64,000 nt of DNA, taken from Phytoseiulus persimilis (taxonomy: Eukaryota > Arthropoda > Arachnida > Mesostigmata > Phytoseiidae). The translations under genes and the position numbers were made by a program. The notes beneath the pieces are model-generated. The model was not told where the DNA came from, did no database searches, and saw only the letters and a program-made list of their open reading frames with translations. Shown here one piece after another: positions 1 through 11,811 of the stretch (the first letter of the stretch is position 1; each line of letters begins with the position of its first letter). The stretch lies in assembly GCA_037576195.1 (NCBI GenBank), contig CM075101.1:1178001-1242000 (forward strand), read 5' to 3'.

Positions 1-1266
1 CTCTAGATTGGGAGACGCGCGCCAGAGTGGAGCTCGGAGAAACACCGGAAGTTCGGAATGCCGCATTGAAGGTATAATTTTCTCCCATTCTCCTTTTTTC
101 GCACTCGCAGTTCCCTTTGTGAACCATGGGGTCTTCCCTTTGTGTGTTGTTGAAGAAAGAAAAATCAATAATAATAACAGCCTCGTCTAGAGTATACTAA
201 CGTTCGTGGTCGAATCCAAACTTCGTATATCACACATCGCTCGATCGGCTTCACACACCAACAGTCTCTACGTGCGATTTCTTTCTGACAGGAATTGGCA
301 GCTAAGGCGAAGAAAATTGAGAAGTTCAATCCGCGTTTGGACGAAAGCTTTTTACTACGATTCTTGCGAGCTAAGAAATTCGACGTCGATAAAGCGTTCA
401 AGTCCTACAAGAAGTTTCACACCATCAGGTCGGTGTCTAGGCTGGAGGCTGTGGACCGAAGAGGATGTGGTCCTGACTTTCACAACATTCAAACAGCCAT
501 TTGGCTTCTGCAGATTGATTGATCCGGAACGCTACTTGCCGATCGGAGTTGGACCCTTACGCTACAAGCCTGGTTTTGATTTGGCTACCGGCACACAGCT
601 CAAAGAGTACAATCCGATCGATGGCTGCTTCGTCGTGATATGGAGAGTCGGCAATTGGCATCCAGAATGTGGTTTCGACCTCAGTGATATCTTCACACCT
701 ACTGCGATGGGCGGAGATTTCCGACTGCGCGAGGACCAGGCCCAAGTGGCCGGGTGCCACATGGTGATGGACTTGGGACAAATGCACCTGTCGTACATTC
801 GTCACTTTCCATTCTCCGCTATCAAGGTAATTACGGCGTGTCCAGCGGGGGAAGCAGGCGGCCTTAAATTTTCCATCTCGCGTGATCTGAGCTCACCAAG
901 TTCTCTCTTCCTCCCGGTCTACTTCATCACCAGGCCCTCATCATGACGATTCAAGACGGCTATCCATGTCGCTTCAAGGGTTTCCACGTGGTCAATAACT
1001 CATCGCTCTGGGACTACCTCTGGGCGGTCGCAAAACCGTTCCTCAAGCCGAAAATCAAAGATAGGGTTTATCTGCACGGGACCAATGTGAAGTCTCTTCA
1101 CAAGCACATATGTCCGACCATCCTACCGGAAGAATACGGTGGCGGAGCCGGGCCTTTCGACTGGAGTTGGATTACAGGAGAACTGTACGCTAGAAATGAG
1201 GAATTCATACGCCTCAGCCACTATGGCTATATTGCGAAGAGTCAGGAACAGCGCAGAGACGGCTGA
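1..1266 (+). CDS. CRAL-TRIO (SEC14-like) lipid-transfer protein, alpha-tocopherol-transfer-protein/clavesin type, 5' partial
   Basis: Exons read as <1-71, 292-428, 514-826 and 934-1266; all junctions are GT-AG and keep frame, leaving about 283 residues in the window. The first piece carries ELGETPEVR, typical of the N-terminal CRAL-TRIO-N helix. The next exon has DESFLLRFLRAKKFDVDKAF, the family's helical lead-in. The lipid-binding domain follows (GCHMVMDLGQMHLSYIRHFP; then DGYPCRFKGFHVVNN, KDRVYLHG and LPEEYGG near the end). Family knowledge: these cytosolic proteins carry hydrophobic ligands such as tocopherol, retinoids or phosphoinositides between membranes; the ligand here cannot be read from sequence. 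The true start codon lies left of the window. An AATAAA at 1639-1644 is a plausible 3' end. Which member of this large arthropod family it is remains uncertain. Confidence 0.88.
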
Positions 1267-1638
1267 TTTGATTTGGGAATTCAGGACGCCAACCCAACTG
1301 CATTTACCGAGGAAGTCTGGATCTACACTCAAGTCCACCGCAGCCACGAGACCGCTCTTGATTGTCCTTTTGACTGTCCGATTTCGATCCCATAGTTCAT
1401 TGTACCGAGATTTAGAGCTTATAGCCGAGACAGAACGAGCGGACTGCCGAGTCAGATTCGACCATATTTGTCCCGAAAAGAATCCTCTCTCTAATGTCCG
1501 TGATTCTTTTGGATGAGAGCTACGAGGCGGGGCCATATTTGGCATGTCAACTTATGATTCCAGGATGGACGCGGAATGTATTCGGCAAATTTTTCGGCTG
1601 GTTCCCATTGCATGGCTTAGGAATAGCGATAGGCGGGA

Positions 1639-1644
1639 AATAAA
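1639..1644 (+). terminator. Candidate poly(A) signal for the CRAL-TRIO gene
   Basis: AATAAA lies about 370 bp after the stop codon and just before the end of the convergent NOP2 gene. It is a six-base match only. Confidence 0.35.
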
Positions 1645-1689
1645 GAAGGATAAGAATGTTCGCTCGAATCACAGAACAAATATCGTGAC

Positions 1690-4205
1690 TTATTTGGATT
1701 TATTTCTTTTGGGTCTTTTGCTCCCGATGTTGCCCCCGCCGTTTCGCTCGGATGAGGTCCTCTTTGCGCGGTTCGCGCCTTTGGGACCTCCTTTCTTTCC
1801 GATTCCGTTTGCGGTCTTTCGCGTGGCCCTGACACCCGTTTTCTTCGGAGATGCTGCTTGAGCCTTGTTCTTCACCTCGCTGCGCGTTCCTTTCTTCGAG
1901 CCGTCTTGTGCCTTGTTCGGCTCTGCGACAGCGATCTCAGGAGCTTCAAAGGGATTCAGATTAGATGAACTCGTCGGGTTGTCACAGTGTACTGACACGA
2001 CATTCAATCCATATACCTTTACCTTCTTCCTTTACTGAAGAGCCACAGTTATTGGAAATCTTCTTGAGCTTGCAAACGAAGAATCCTTCCATATTGTGCG
2101 TGTGAGGGTAGAATCGCTTGGCAAGGCTCATACTCGGATGGAACCTGTGTTCTCGGTATCGAGGCAGACCTTCCCGTCCGAACTTCAGATCGGTATCAAC
2201 GATTTCCACGTGACGATGCTTCAACGCATAGTCGATGACGCATTCGTTCTCCTCCGGCTTAAAATGATGCGAAACATTGGCACGATCAGATGTGCTCAGT
2301 AGGGAGAGCGTATTCTCACTCTGAACCGAAGAGACGAAGCATTCCAATACTAACCAGGACCGAGCATGTCGAGTAAACCACGATCCCAGCCGATGACCCC
2401 ACATCCACGCAGTCGATAGCTGTTAGCAATAGCTCCTTCTGGAGATGAGAACACCGCAGGATATCTTTCTCGTCTTTTGAAGTTTTGACATGTTCGTCTT
2501 TGGACACGACTCCCGAACCGGAGCAAGGTGCATCCACGAGCACGCGATCGAACCCCGTCATCACCTGAAGTCAAGGTCGGAGAAATTTGCAGGCTATTTT
2601 CTCAAGTCCAGGTAGATTTCGTGCGTCGAGTCCATTAGAGAGACTCACCTTTGAGAATTTTCGCCCGTCCATTGAGCTGACAATAGCATTGGTAACCCCG
2701 AGACGATGCAGATTGGCAATCACGGCTTTGCATCTCTCCGGTCGCGAATCGTTTGCCAATAGAACTCCCGTGTTCTTCATGAGAGCGCCGATGTGGGATG
2801 TTTTACCACCAGGAGCGGCGCAGAGATCCAGGATCTTTTCGTTCTCTCTTGGACCGAGTGCCATCACTGGCAACATCGACGCCGCACCTTGTAACATATA
2901 ATGCCCCGAAAGGTACTCAGGTGTCGCTCCGATCGCCACCTGAGAGTTATAGATCACCAAACCCACCTTGGACCACTCTCCAACGGGATCTAGATTAACA
3001 CCACGGTTCAACAATGATTGAGCTAATTCACGTCTCCGAGTTTTCAACGTGTTCGTCCGGATAGTCATTGGACGGGGAACTTGATTCGCTTCAAGATATT
3101 CAGTGAGCTCGGTAGGCGAAAACAAGTAGAACAAACGCTCCATCAGAAACTCGTTGTAGGAATAATAGGAGCAGAAGTCACGCTTCAGTTGCTGAATGTA
3201 TTCTTTCCTGCAGCGATCAGCCTCTCTTCGGCTGTTAAAATCGGTGAGAACATGGAGAATATCTTTGATCCTTTGATGTACGGCCTGCACAGACAAAGGA
3301 GCCTCCTTCTCATGTTCCGATTCACTCTCCGTGGGGAGACGGAAGTAGTCGGAGAATTTCTGCTGTTGCTGCTCGTCCGCTTGATCGCGCAGTTCGTCCT
3401 CCTCGAGCTCTTTATCTTCACGACGACGCTTCAGAATTTTTCTCGATTGTTTCTCAATATCCATGGATCCTTCACTGTCATTGTGATCTTCGTCGGAGCC
3501 CGCGGATTGAGGACTGTCGGCGCCCGCATCAAAGTCATCGTCCATCACGCCATCTTCATCCTCATCATCGAAGAGTGCTTTCTTTGATGTTTGCTTAGGC
3601 GTCAGCCAGGATCGGTTCTCGTCAGTGAATCCTTTCGGCTGAGCATCGCCATCAAAATCCATTCCATCACTGCCATCACTCGAATGCGCCACGTCCTCGG
3701 AGTCTTCGTCAGAATTGATCTTAACATTTGTCTTCTTCTTGAGAGCTTCTTCAGATTTCGTGGAGCCTTTGAGCTGACGTTTTTTCAGTCGTTTCACTTG
3801 ATTCCGCGAAAGTTTCTTCGCATCTTCAGCTGAGGAGAAGAGCAACATTGTCAGCATGCCCTGTCAAACGCCGCGAACTCATACCGAGCGAGATGGACTC
3901 TAGAATTTTGGATTCCACAGTGCATAGCCCATGATGTGAATCGGACGAGTGAGCGAATATATTGCTCAGCTGCGCTCCGGAGTCTGATGATAAGGGGGCT
4001 GGAGAATACTTCATTCATGAGTTCTGATTTGGCAGATTCAATTCATTCCACGGCGGACTCCTGGTCTGAGCAGAGCTACAGTTCGGAAGTTGGACTTACC
4101 GATTTTCGCTTTTAACTGCTTCGGCACTTGTGGAGCTGGTTGAACCCTGGACTTCCGCCCCTTTCCACGCTTCGGTTTTTCGTCGTACTTTGCTTTCCTA
4201 CCCAT
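1690..4205 (-). CDS. NOP2: NOP2/NSUN1, 28S rRNA (cytosine-C5) methyltransferase
   Basis: Five exons in transcript order: 4205-4100, 3829-2649, 2564-2355, 2257-2023 and 1991-1690. They join in frame to 677 residues. The N-terminus is basic and starts [19 protein letters not shown] long acidic, low-complexity segment follows, then the RsmB/NSUN fold: the SAM site [15 protein letters not shown], the catalytic pair DAPCSGSG and YSTCS, and the C-terminal signature [19 protein letters not shown]. The tail is Lys/Arg-rich and probably nucleolar. Family role: a nucleolar enzyme that methylates a cytosine of the large-subunit rRNA and is needed for 60S assembly. The start is set by the only upstream ATG whose exon splices in phase into the acidic region. 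It is divergent from NDUFS8. Confidence 0.95.
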
Positions 4206-4697
4206 TCTCCCCGAGGAATCTGGTCAACGCTTCGGTGTAGTTTCAGCTCACAATGAAACTCGAGGAGCTGACGTTATGCACCTCTACTACAAGAGTGATC
4301 CACAAACTTCCTCAAAACACGTCAGCGACCGAGGATCCTGCTCCGAGGCACAGGAAGATGATCCGATCTAGAAGGGTAGTCCCGCGTGCGCTGCTCGGAG
4401 TACACGCGTGTTGATATGTTTGTTTTCACACGTGGTTCTCTCGCGCGTCGTCGGCTATTCCGCTACACCCCACTTGGACCTTGCTGGGCTGATTGCACGG
4501 GGTACATGCTTTATCGGCGCACTCAATCCTTCGAGCGAGGGCGGGGAGTTCCGCGGACGTTTTCGGGGAGCGATTGAGTGGAAATCGGTATTATCCGGAA
4601 GCTTGGACTCCGCGAAGGCTTCCGAATTTTGAAACCGGAATAGATGTTTCGCGTTCTCGAAATCCCACACAGGCTGTGCGATTTAAAAACAAACAAA
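4206..4697. promoter_or_regulatory. Intergenic region between divergent NOP2 and NDUFS8
   Basis: This 492-bp gap separates two start codons that point away from each other, so it should hold both promoters and both 5' UTRs. I see no TATA box placed convincingly for either gene and no other gene in it. The open frames here are short and unlike any family I know. Confidence 0.5.
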
Positions 4698-5965
4698 ATG
4701 GCAGCACTTGTACGGGCTCTTGTCCGCTCTAATTGTGAGTGAAAATTCACGTGAATGACCTGGTGAAAACGTTCCGGGGCCGTCTGTGATGACACACTCG
4801 AGCCTGCGCATCCGGCGAGCTCACGGCGTGAATTTGCTTCGCGTTATCGCGAGCGCATAGTCGGAGTTCGATGACGTCCCTCGGAAGGTCATCTCTGGTC
4901 TTTGCGGAAGACATTCCAACTGGAGCTCTTCTAGTTGTTCTTCCCGTGTCACAACTCCGTATTGACTCACGCTAAGCATTGCCGATCTTACTTCGACCCA
5001 CTCCGTCTTCTCGCGGTCAGAAAAAGGCTTGTTCGATACGGCGATAGCGGCTCTCGCTACTTTCTGGCGTCCTGCTACCATCCATTCCGATATCATCGTT
5101 ATCGGGGTTTCCGTGCAACGCGGAACCGCTCGAAATATCCTCTCGCGAAGTATAACGATTACTTAGAGTCCCGCAGGTAGAAGAAACTGAGAATTTCATT
5201 TAATAGAGAATCCATTCCCAGTGGTGGGCTCGCGCCATGTCCGGACCTCCGCAATCATACTGGGTCAGGGCGAGTACAAACAGGTCAATCATGCTCCCGA
5301 GAAAGAAATCATGTCGTGGGACGCTGTCACCGAGCGTGGGGCCAACGAAATGTTCTTTGCAGAACTTGTCCGCGGTGAGTGCATGATCTCGAAGAACCAA
5401 TATTGCTATAGTCAGGATCCAACGATCGAGGTCTTCAATTTTCGCTTATCTTGAACAGGTATGATGCTCACCCTGGGAATGGTTTTCAAAGAACCCGCAA
5501 CGATAAATTACCCATTTGAGAAAGGTCCTCTATCACCGCGGTTCAGAGGTGAGCACGCTCTCAGGAGGTACCCGTCGGGCGAAGAGCGCTGCATCGCTTG
5601 TAAACTATGTGAAGCTATCTGTCCAGCCCAAGCTATCACAATCGAAGCAGAAGAGCGAGCGGATGGTAGCCGAAGAACGACGAGGTAAGTTGGATGACTT
5701 CTCACGTAACCAGTCTGAGATTCTTATTCATTGAACGACTTCAACTTTTCTCTCAAGGTACGATATCGACATGACTAAGTGCATCTACTGTGGTTTTTGC
5801 CAAGAAGCATGTCCAGTCGATGCCATCGTCGAGGGACCGAATTTCGAGTATTCCACCGAAACTCACGAGGAATTGCTCTACAACAAGGAGAAACTGCTTA
5901 ACAACGGAGACAAATGGGAACCGGAAATTCAAGCGAATATCCAAGCTGATTATTTGTATCGCTGA
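4698..5965 (+). CDS. NDUFS8: NADH dehydrogenase [ubiquinone] iron-sulfur protein 8 (TYKY subunit of complex I)
   Basis: Exons 4698-4734, 5222-5374, 5459-5684 and 5758-5965 join in frame to 207 residues, a normal length. The first exon encodes only [12 protein letters not shown], and with the start of exon 2 (RHVRTS) it forms an Arg-rich, acid-free mitochondrial targeting peptide. The conserved core includes [20 protein letters not shown]. Two 4Fe-4S ferredoxin motifs follow: [12 protein letters not shown] (about residues 108-119) and [12 protein letters not shown] (about 147-158), ligands for clusters N6a and N6b. The C-terminus NIQADYLYR is essentially invariant in animals. The protein acts in the matrix arm of complex I, passing electrons towards ubiquinone. 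The 487-bp first intron (4735-5221) has no other feature that I can name. Confidence 0.96.
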
Positions 5966-6328
5966 TTTCTCATAGTTTAGGGTTACTCAAAGGAATATAA
6001 TATTATACGGAACTTCGGTCGTTCTCAGTTTCTGTCGTATCATCTCTCGATCCTTCTAATATCCCGAGAGTGCTCGAGAAGTATCAATATCTTTGTCAAT
6101 CCCTGCAAAACCGGCAAATTATGGCTGATCGCGGTGGATGTGCATGTACGGGTCTACCCTCGTAAGCTCACCTCTCCGGTATTCAACTCCAGTCTGTTCG
6201 GGGAATAGTTCGCTCGCTGTGTATGCCTCTGACAGTTTCAAGCACCGTTTATTGAATCAATCAGACGATGCAATCACGAACATCTCTCGCTGTTGTCAGC
6301 AAGAAGGATTCGCTTTCCAATTCATCGT
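5966..6328. other. Convergent 3' flanks of NDUFS8 and DPH6
   Basis: This 363-bp gap between two stop codons holds both 3' UTRs. A TTTATT at 6248-6253 is AATAAA on the minus strand, about 76 bp beyond the DPH6 stop. No gene is seen. Confidence 0.5.
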
Positions 6329-7202
6329 TCATACAACGACCGCCTTGTTTTCCGCGTGTACTCTTTTCAACCGGAGGAACGTGACTGGTGAAAATGCGTC
6401 ATTCGAATGGATCACTGGCTCAACCTCGTCGAGGACAACTCTTTTCTTAAAGAGTGGACAATCAAGAGTAAATGATTCGAATTCGCCCCCTTCGCCACAC
6501 ACGTTTAGCCCGTATTTCTCCTTGAGAGTCAACATTTCCGGTAAGATCTCGGTCAGAGTCAAGCCAAGATGCTTTTGTGAGAGACCCATGGCGGCGGTTT
6601 TAATTATAACGGCTTCGATGCCAGAATCCACCATCTCCTGGAGCAGCTCACTTTGATCTCGATGCCACAGGTAGGCTAGCATCTCAATACCCAGCCGTCG
6701 GCAAACGTTCTCGCATCGGATGCGCTGATAGTCAGAGAATATTGCACCGACTGAAATCGCGTCGAAAGCGATCTCCTCGCGTATTCTCTTTAGTAGACGG
6801 AACAGGTCCTCAACTTCATCATTCTCCGACGGCTCGTAGTCCATCCTAATGTCAACGGGGGTTCCTGATATCTTCTCTTGGTAAAGTGGCAAGCCCATGG
6901 CTTCTGCATACACGGGCAAAGCGTTCGTTCCAACCGACTGATACATGTAACTGAAAGAGAGGAATCTGATGAGAGTCTGCGACCGACGGATTGAGCTGCG
7001 GATGCCCGATCGCCCTAAGAAGTTTCCCCTCTCGTTCTTTATTAGCATTTCGCACTGCCTCATTTTCTTACCTGTCCAGCTCGTCTTTGCCGTCCGCCGG
7101 CGTCAAGTTTGCCAGTGCCACGACCTCATGACCGTTCTTCACGCACTGCATCATGTTGAAACAACTGTCTTTTCCTCCCGAGACCAAAGCGACAACCCTC
7201 AT
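6329..7202 (-). CDS. DPH6: Diphthine--ammonia ligase (ATP-binding domain, ATPBD4)
   Basis: Two exons, 7202-7072 and 6950-6329, join through a split AG|T serine codon to 250 residues. The human protein is about 267. The protein opens with MRVVALVSGGKDSCFNMMQ; SGGKDS is the PP-loop that binds ATP in N-type ATP pyrophosphatases. Downstream are VGAIFSDYQRIRCENVC and NVCGEGGEFESFTLDCPLF, both characteristic of the DPH6 family. Family role: the last step of diphthamide formation on elongation factor 2, amidation of diphthine with ammonium in the cytosol. Some eukaryotic DPH6 proteins carry extra C-terminal RidA-like domains; this one stops after the ligase domain. It is divergent from INTS10. Confidence 0.94.
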
Positions 7203-7860
7203 CTTCGAAGACAGTTGTATGTCTACACGTTCACTCTCTAAAATTTCCCCTCAGCCATAAAGTTGGATGCTCCCCACTGAGCTCGATGGGAAAGACTGGA
7301 ACGATACTCTTGTCCGTCTTGTGGAGCGACAGCGCCAATGAACTTCGGAGCTCTCACGTCTCGTCCGAGTGTGTATCCTCAGCTGTCGCCGCTCCTGCTA
7401 TTGTTGTCGCACGTGTGTTGGGAGTTGGTGGCAGAAGTCTTTTCGCTGCCGGCGCACGCTTCCGAGATTTAAGCTAGTCTTCGGACGAATTCTGAAATGG
7501 AATTCCGCACTGCCGACGGATGCCTCGAATGATCACAGAGAGAAACATTAGTGACAGATCGGAGTTACTTAGAGTTGGTCGTGGTGATCACGAGAACTTT
7601 TCCCAGCAGAACACATCGAAAGTTCGTGTATCCGTGTTGAGCATCGCGAGAATTTCCTCAGAATGTTTGTACCCGCATGTTTTCGCGCCTGCTTCTCGAT
7701 CGAGTTGATCGGAAGGCTAATCACGAAGGCGTTCACGCTGTGAAACGGACTCGGGTGCGTCATTGATCTTGAGCTGTGGGAGACTAGGCCAGTCGTCAGT
7801 AGAGTCCTGAGTGCAAACCGAGACCCTGGAAAAGTACGGGATCCGTTCTCGTAGCATAAG
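7203..7860. promoter_or_regulatory. Divergent promoter region DPH6 / INTS10
   Basis: 658 bp lie between the DPH6 and INTS10 start codons, which face away from each other. The short open frames inside resemble no known protein. Both 5' UTRs and a shared or back-to-back promoter are expected here; no specific element is clear. Confidence 0.45.
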
Positions 7861-9975
7861 ATGATGAGCATTCGGCAGCGAGACCACAGGATGGCGACCA
7901 ATCGTGCAGAGGAATACCTCATACAGCAGTCCTTGTGCGACGATCCTTTCCGAGCCGAAGCCTGGCTCATCACGGCTAAAACTCTTTTCCCGAATAGCTT
8001 CGCTGTTCAATTCGCAATGTACGATATGTACAAAGAGACGCATCGATGCGCCGACGCCGCACGCGAACTGGCGAATCTGATGTCCACCTTTCCCAATGAA
8101 AAAGGGCTCTTAACGGAGATGAAAGCTATTGCAGGTAGGTCAACAAGCTACCCTACGAATCGATAACGATTGAGGAATTTTGACCGCATTAGGCAACGAT
8201 CCCGCTGAGGCCGGAGCGTCGGACCGAGGAATGCTCAGGAATGTTCTGAAACTCGAATTTCTACACTTTCAGGAGCCATACAGGACAGCACAACTGTCAT
8301 TGATTCATCACGACAACTCGTTGCCATTTTCAAACAGATGTCTTCCGCCGTGCAGTATAGTTTGATCTTGTCGGTTTGCGACAACGCTATCGACATGACG
8401 GAACGTTGTCGTTTCTTGCTGCTGGTGATGCGAAGATTTCCGGAGAGCACCGCTAAACTCGGTCCGCCTCTCATCGAAGAATTGCTCAAGAATCAGAACG
8501 AGTCTCAGATCCCTATAAATATCTATAGGAAGCTGCTCGTCTGCGATGTGCTGCCCCTGATTCTACCTCGCTTGCAGCTTCCTGCGAAGCTCATCGTGGA
8601 ACTGTTGGACCATTCCCTTGTGTTCTACATCCGTTATATTAGCTCGAGCAATAAGTACCTCGACCTGCCAATGGAACCGAAGGATCTCTGGGACCGTCTG
8701 GTCGAGCTGACACGCTCGATCGCTCAGAAATTATGCTGGAATCTAGCAGACCTACTCGAGAGCACGAATATCTCAGACAACCAGATGTCCCGCTTGAAAA
8801 ATTTCGGCGTCCCCCGTTCGGGATTGGGCATTGTAGACCTGTCGAAGTCGAGAGCAGTGGCCGATGATGACATTCAGAGATTCTACATCACTCTGGTTCT
8901 ATTCCTGCGTTCGGTGCATTTCTACGGACGCTTCACTTGCATGGGCGACGACCGTCCCGGGTGTGTGCTCACTGACTTCAGGGAAACACATCCCCAGGTT
9001 CCGAAGAAGAAGAAAATCGAGAGAAGTACAAATCAACTGTGTGCTAGCAAAGCACTCCCCGTCGATATCGCGTTCTCTCTCATCAACCATTTCCAGACGG
9101 CAGTCAAAACGTGGAGCTTACTGACAAACTACAAGGATGACTTCGACCGGATGTCGAAACTAGTTGGTTTATCGGAATGGCCGTTCCTGGACACATTTTT
9201 CATTGAATCAAAAATTTACCACAGTCAACATGACGAAGCTATCCGCATGCAGTGCAACCTCCTGGTTACGGCAAGAACAGGACCATACACTCAATTAAGA
9301 ACAAACCTTCGTTTGGCTAGCTGCTTTTTCGCCACCGGTGACCGAATGAATGCATTGGCAAGGGTTTTGGAAGTCGTCACGGATCTTCCAGAGACCGTTT
9401 CTGAGCCGGCGGAGCGCGCGCCTGGGGCAGCAGCCTCCGCAGCTCAAAACTTCTGCGTCCGAGTGCCCGAACCCAACCAGTTGAGCTTCATTGTCTGTTC
9501 CCGAGTCGAAGTCCTCAGATTTTGTGTTCGTCTCATTATGCAGTGTCTGAAAGATCGAATCACAGATCAGAGGGACGATCTGGCTCTCGGCCATCTCTTC
9601 GTTCTCTGTCAGTCCGAATGGCCGACCTATGAAACTCAGTTCCACCAGCTGATCGACAATATCCGCAAAGTGAAAGCTTTCTGCTACCCACTCTTCATGA
9701 ACTACATTGTTGTACCTGACATCCTCGAGGAGTTCGCCTATTTAGCTACACAGCCTCATCTGGAACTAGAGAATAGCCGGCTGCAGCTAGACTTACTCCC
9801 ACCGGCGCCAGGATTGGGCGCTAGGTCCCGAACAGTCACGAGAGGAGTCAATCGAGGAGCGAAAGAGGATTTGCGGTTAGCAATGGAGAAGCAGATGACC
9901 CGCTCAGAGGAAGACGTGAATCAGATCATCGTGGCGTTTCTTATTAACGAAGGGAAACTCATCCTAGGCAAATGA
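7861..9975 (+). CDS. INTS10: Integrator complex subunit 10
   Basis: Two exons, 7861-8134 and 8273-9975, splice in phase to 658 residues (human about 710). Landmarks shared with INTS10 as I remember it: AEAWLITAKTLFPNSFAVQF near the N-terminus, RFLLLVMRRFPES, YRKLLVCDVLPLILPRLQLP, NLRLASCFFATGDRMNALAR, FMNYIVVPDILEEFAYLATQ, and the C-terminal TVTRGVNRGAKEDLRLAMEKQ. It is an alpha-helical, repeat-rich protein without catalytic motifs. Integrator is the nuclear complex that cleaves and terminates snRNA and many paused Pol II transcripts; INTS10 belongs to its arm module. The first ATG is used here; an in-frame ATG at 7891 aligns better with vertebrate N-termini and may be the true start. Poly(A) signal at 10071. 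Confidence 0.92.
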
Positions 9976-10070
9976 AATAATGTATCAATGCCGAGCGCAG
10001 AGGCGCCCTATCGGAACACGATATATTTCTCTCGACGGTCTCGCTTCCGGATCGTATTTATTTCTGGAGG

Positions 10071-10076
10071 AATAAA
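10071..10076 (+). terminator. Poly(A) signal of INTS10
   Basis: AATAAA about 96 bp after the INTS10 stop codon, at the usual distance for a compact 3' UTR. Confidence 0.6.
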
Positions 10077-10218
10077 GGAATATACTGAGGAATAAGCATT
10101 CTCTCGCCATAGTTCTCTCGGTATAACATTCTTAGCCTCGAAGAGAACAGCGATTGTTCTCCTCACGAGCACCCGTTGACAAACTCATGGTTTCTCGGAG
10201 GCTAAAAATATCGTTATT

Positions 10219-10224
10219 TTTATT
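10219..10224 (-). terminator. Candidate poly(A) signal of the PP4 catalytic subunit gene
   Basis: TTTATT on the plus strand (AATAAA on the minus strand) lies about 270 bp beyond the PPP4C stop. The two convergent genes would then end within about 150 bp of each other. Confidence 0.4.
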
Positions 10225-10492
10225 GGAGTTGAAACAGTTTACAAACGAAGTGTGGAACAAGTGCAGCTGATGACGACCCTCGGAGGATGTTTGAGTGACC
10301 ACATGGAATTCGGTAACTTCGCTTCGCCGGACGAGACATCCCAGTTTTCTATCTCGGCTCTGGGCGGCGCTTGCCATTGTTAAGGCCTCACGCTGAAGTA
10401 ACACATTGATGGGGCAAGGCGGCTGGCTCTGAACAGAGTGAAAAACTGACCCTCGCCAAACTTTCGTTCTTCGATTTGCCCAAGAAAATTTC

Positions 10493-11811
10493 TCATAGGA
10501 AGTAATCTGGTTGAGGTTTCTTCGTGGGAATCCCTCGGCTTTCTTGAGGCGCTGCCTCGAATATCGTGAAGTCTCGTTGAAGGTATTCATCCAGTTCGAG
10601 TATGGCTGCCACATTCCCACACCTGGCGAATCGAAAAAAAGGCCTCATGTTACTCGCGTTTCATTATGAGTTGATCCGAGTAGGTTCACAACCGATGACG
10701 ATGAGTTCCAATGAGGAATACTTCTAGTCTAGTCACCTGTAGCAGTAGTTTGGAGCAGACCAAACCGTCAGTACCAACTCATTGAAATGCCACTTATAGC
10801 CTTCCATAACTAGCTGATGTGCACGGCAAATCATGTCGATGTGGTTCGTAGTATTGAACTGCTGAACGACGTCGCTCCCGAAAAGATACCTGACGAGGGA
10901 GAACATTATATTTGGTCGAGTCGGAGCTTCAAATGACCTTCAAACATAAGGCATCCGGCAGCGCCCTCTAGACTTACCCTGCACCTCGTGGACTCACACC
11001 CCATCCTTGGGTTTCCTCCGGATCTGACCACAATAAGTCACACATAGGACCATCATGAGGTACTTCTTGTTTCCGGTCTATGGTGCGAATTTGATCTAGC
11101 GTTTGAATCGACGGCGATAAACCGCCGTGAACGCAGAATATCTTGCCGTCTATGATTGCCGACAGGGACAGGTAGTCGAATATCTCGGTGCAATATCGCC
11201 AGACTGTGACACTGTTATATTTCCTCAAACATTCATCATAAAAGCCGTAGACCTGCGGAGGGAAATAGCTCGGATTTATAACCGCCGCGGCTCGTCTGAT
11301 TCATGTGCTCGCCAGACACAAGCGCTTATAACTCGGGCAACTCACTTGAGTGATTTGACGGCTCTCATGGTTCCCTCGTATGAGAGTGATCCGATCGGGA
11401 TATCTCACTTTCAGGGCTAGCAAAAGTAGAAACGTTTCCACGGAGTAGAACCCTCGGTCGACAAAGTCGCCCATGAACAGATAGTTTGTGTCCGGGACGT
11501 CACCCCCAACCCGGAAGAGTTCCTTGAGGTCGTAGAACTGCCCATGGATGTCGCCACATACCTGAAATAATCGAGGAAGAACCTCATCAGTTGAACACAA
11601 TTTCGGAAGGTCCAGCATCGAAATTTGAGAAAAGAGCTGAACTCACCGTTACGGGCGCGTCCACGGTTTGAACATTGCTCTCTTCGATGAGAATTTCTCG
11701 AGCCTTCGCACAGAGCGCTTTTACTTCGCTTTCTTTGATAATCTCACAGCGACGCAATTGTTCTATCTGCCTGTCTAGATCCGACATCGAAAATCCCATC
11801 GTTTCCGCCAT
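10493..11811 (-). CDS. PPP4C: Serine/threonine-protein phosphatase 4 catalytic subunit
   Basis: Five exons in transcript order, 11811-11647, 11561-11346, 11252-10978, 10889-10737 and 10622-10493, join in frame to 312 residues (human 307). PPP-family metal and catalytic motifs are complete: [41 protein letters not shown] and [11 protein letters not shown]. The PP4-specific N-terminal stretch [20 protein letters not shown] and the C-terminal PDYFL (carboxymethylated Leu in this family) separate it from PP2A and PP6. Residues 2-10 (AETMGFSMS) are a few longer than in vertebrates. Role: the catalytic subunit of PP4, acting in DNA-damage signalling, centrosome function and spliceosomal/SMN regulation with PP4R2/R3 partners. 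It is convergent with INTS10. Confidence 0.97.

Noticed and set aside
206-946. A single 246-codon plus-strand gene
   Set aside because: Only the part 514-826 is CRAL-TRIO; the rest of that frame runs through introns and a shadow of the upstream exon.
1123-1545. A minus-strand 140-codon frame opposite the CRAL-TRIO 3' end
   Set aside because: Overlaps a real exon in antisense and resembles nothing known.
8180-8365. An extra INTS10 exon at 8180-8272
   Set aside because: Direct joining of 8134 to 8273 keeps phase and gives the expected family sequence; the extra stretch lacks a good donor.
10132-10620. A 162-codon minus-strand frame overlapping the last PPP4C exon
   Set aside because: It is in the wrong frame for PPP4C, whose conserved last exon occupies 10493-10622.
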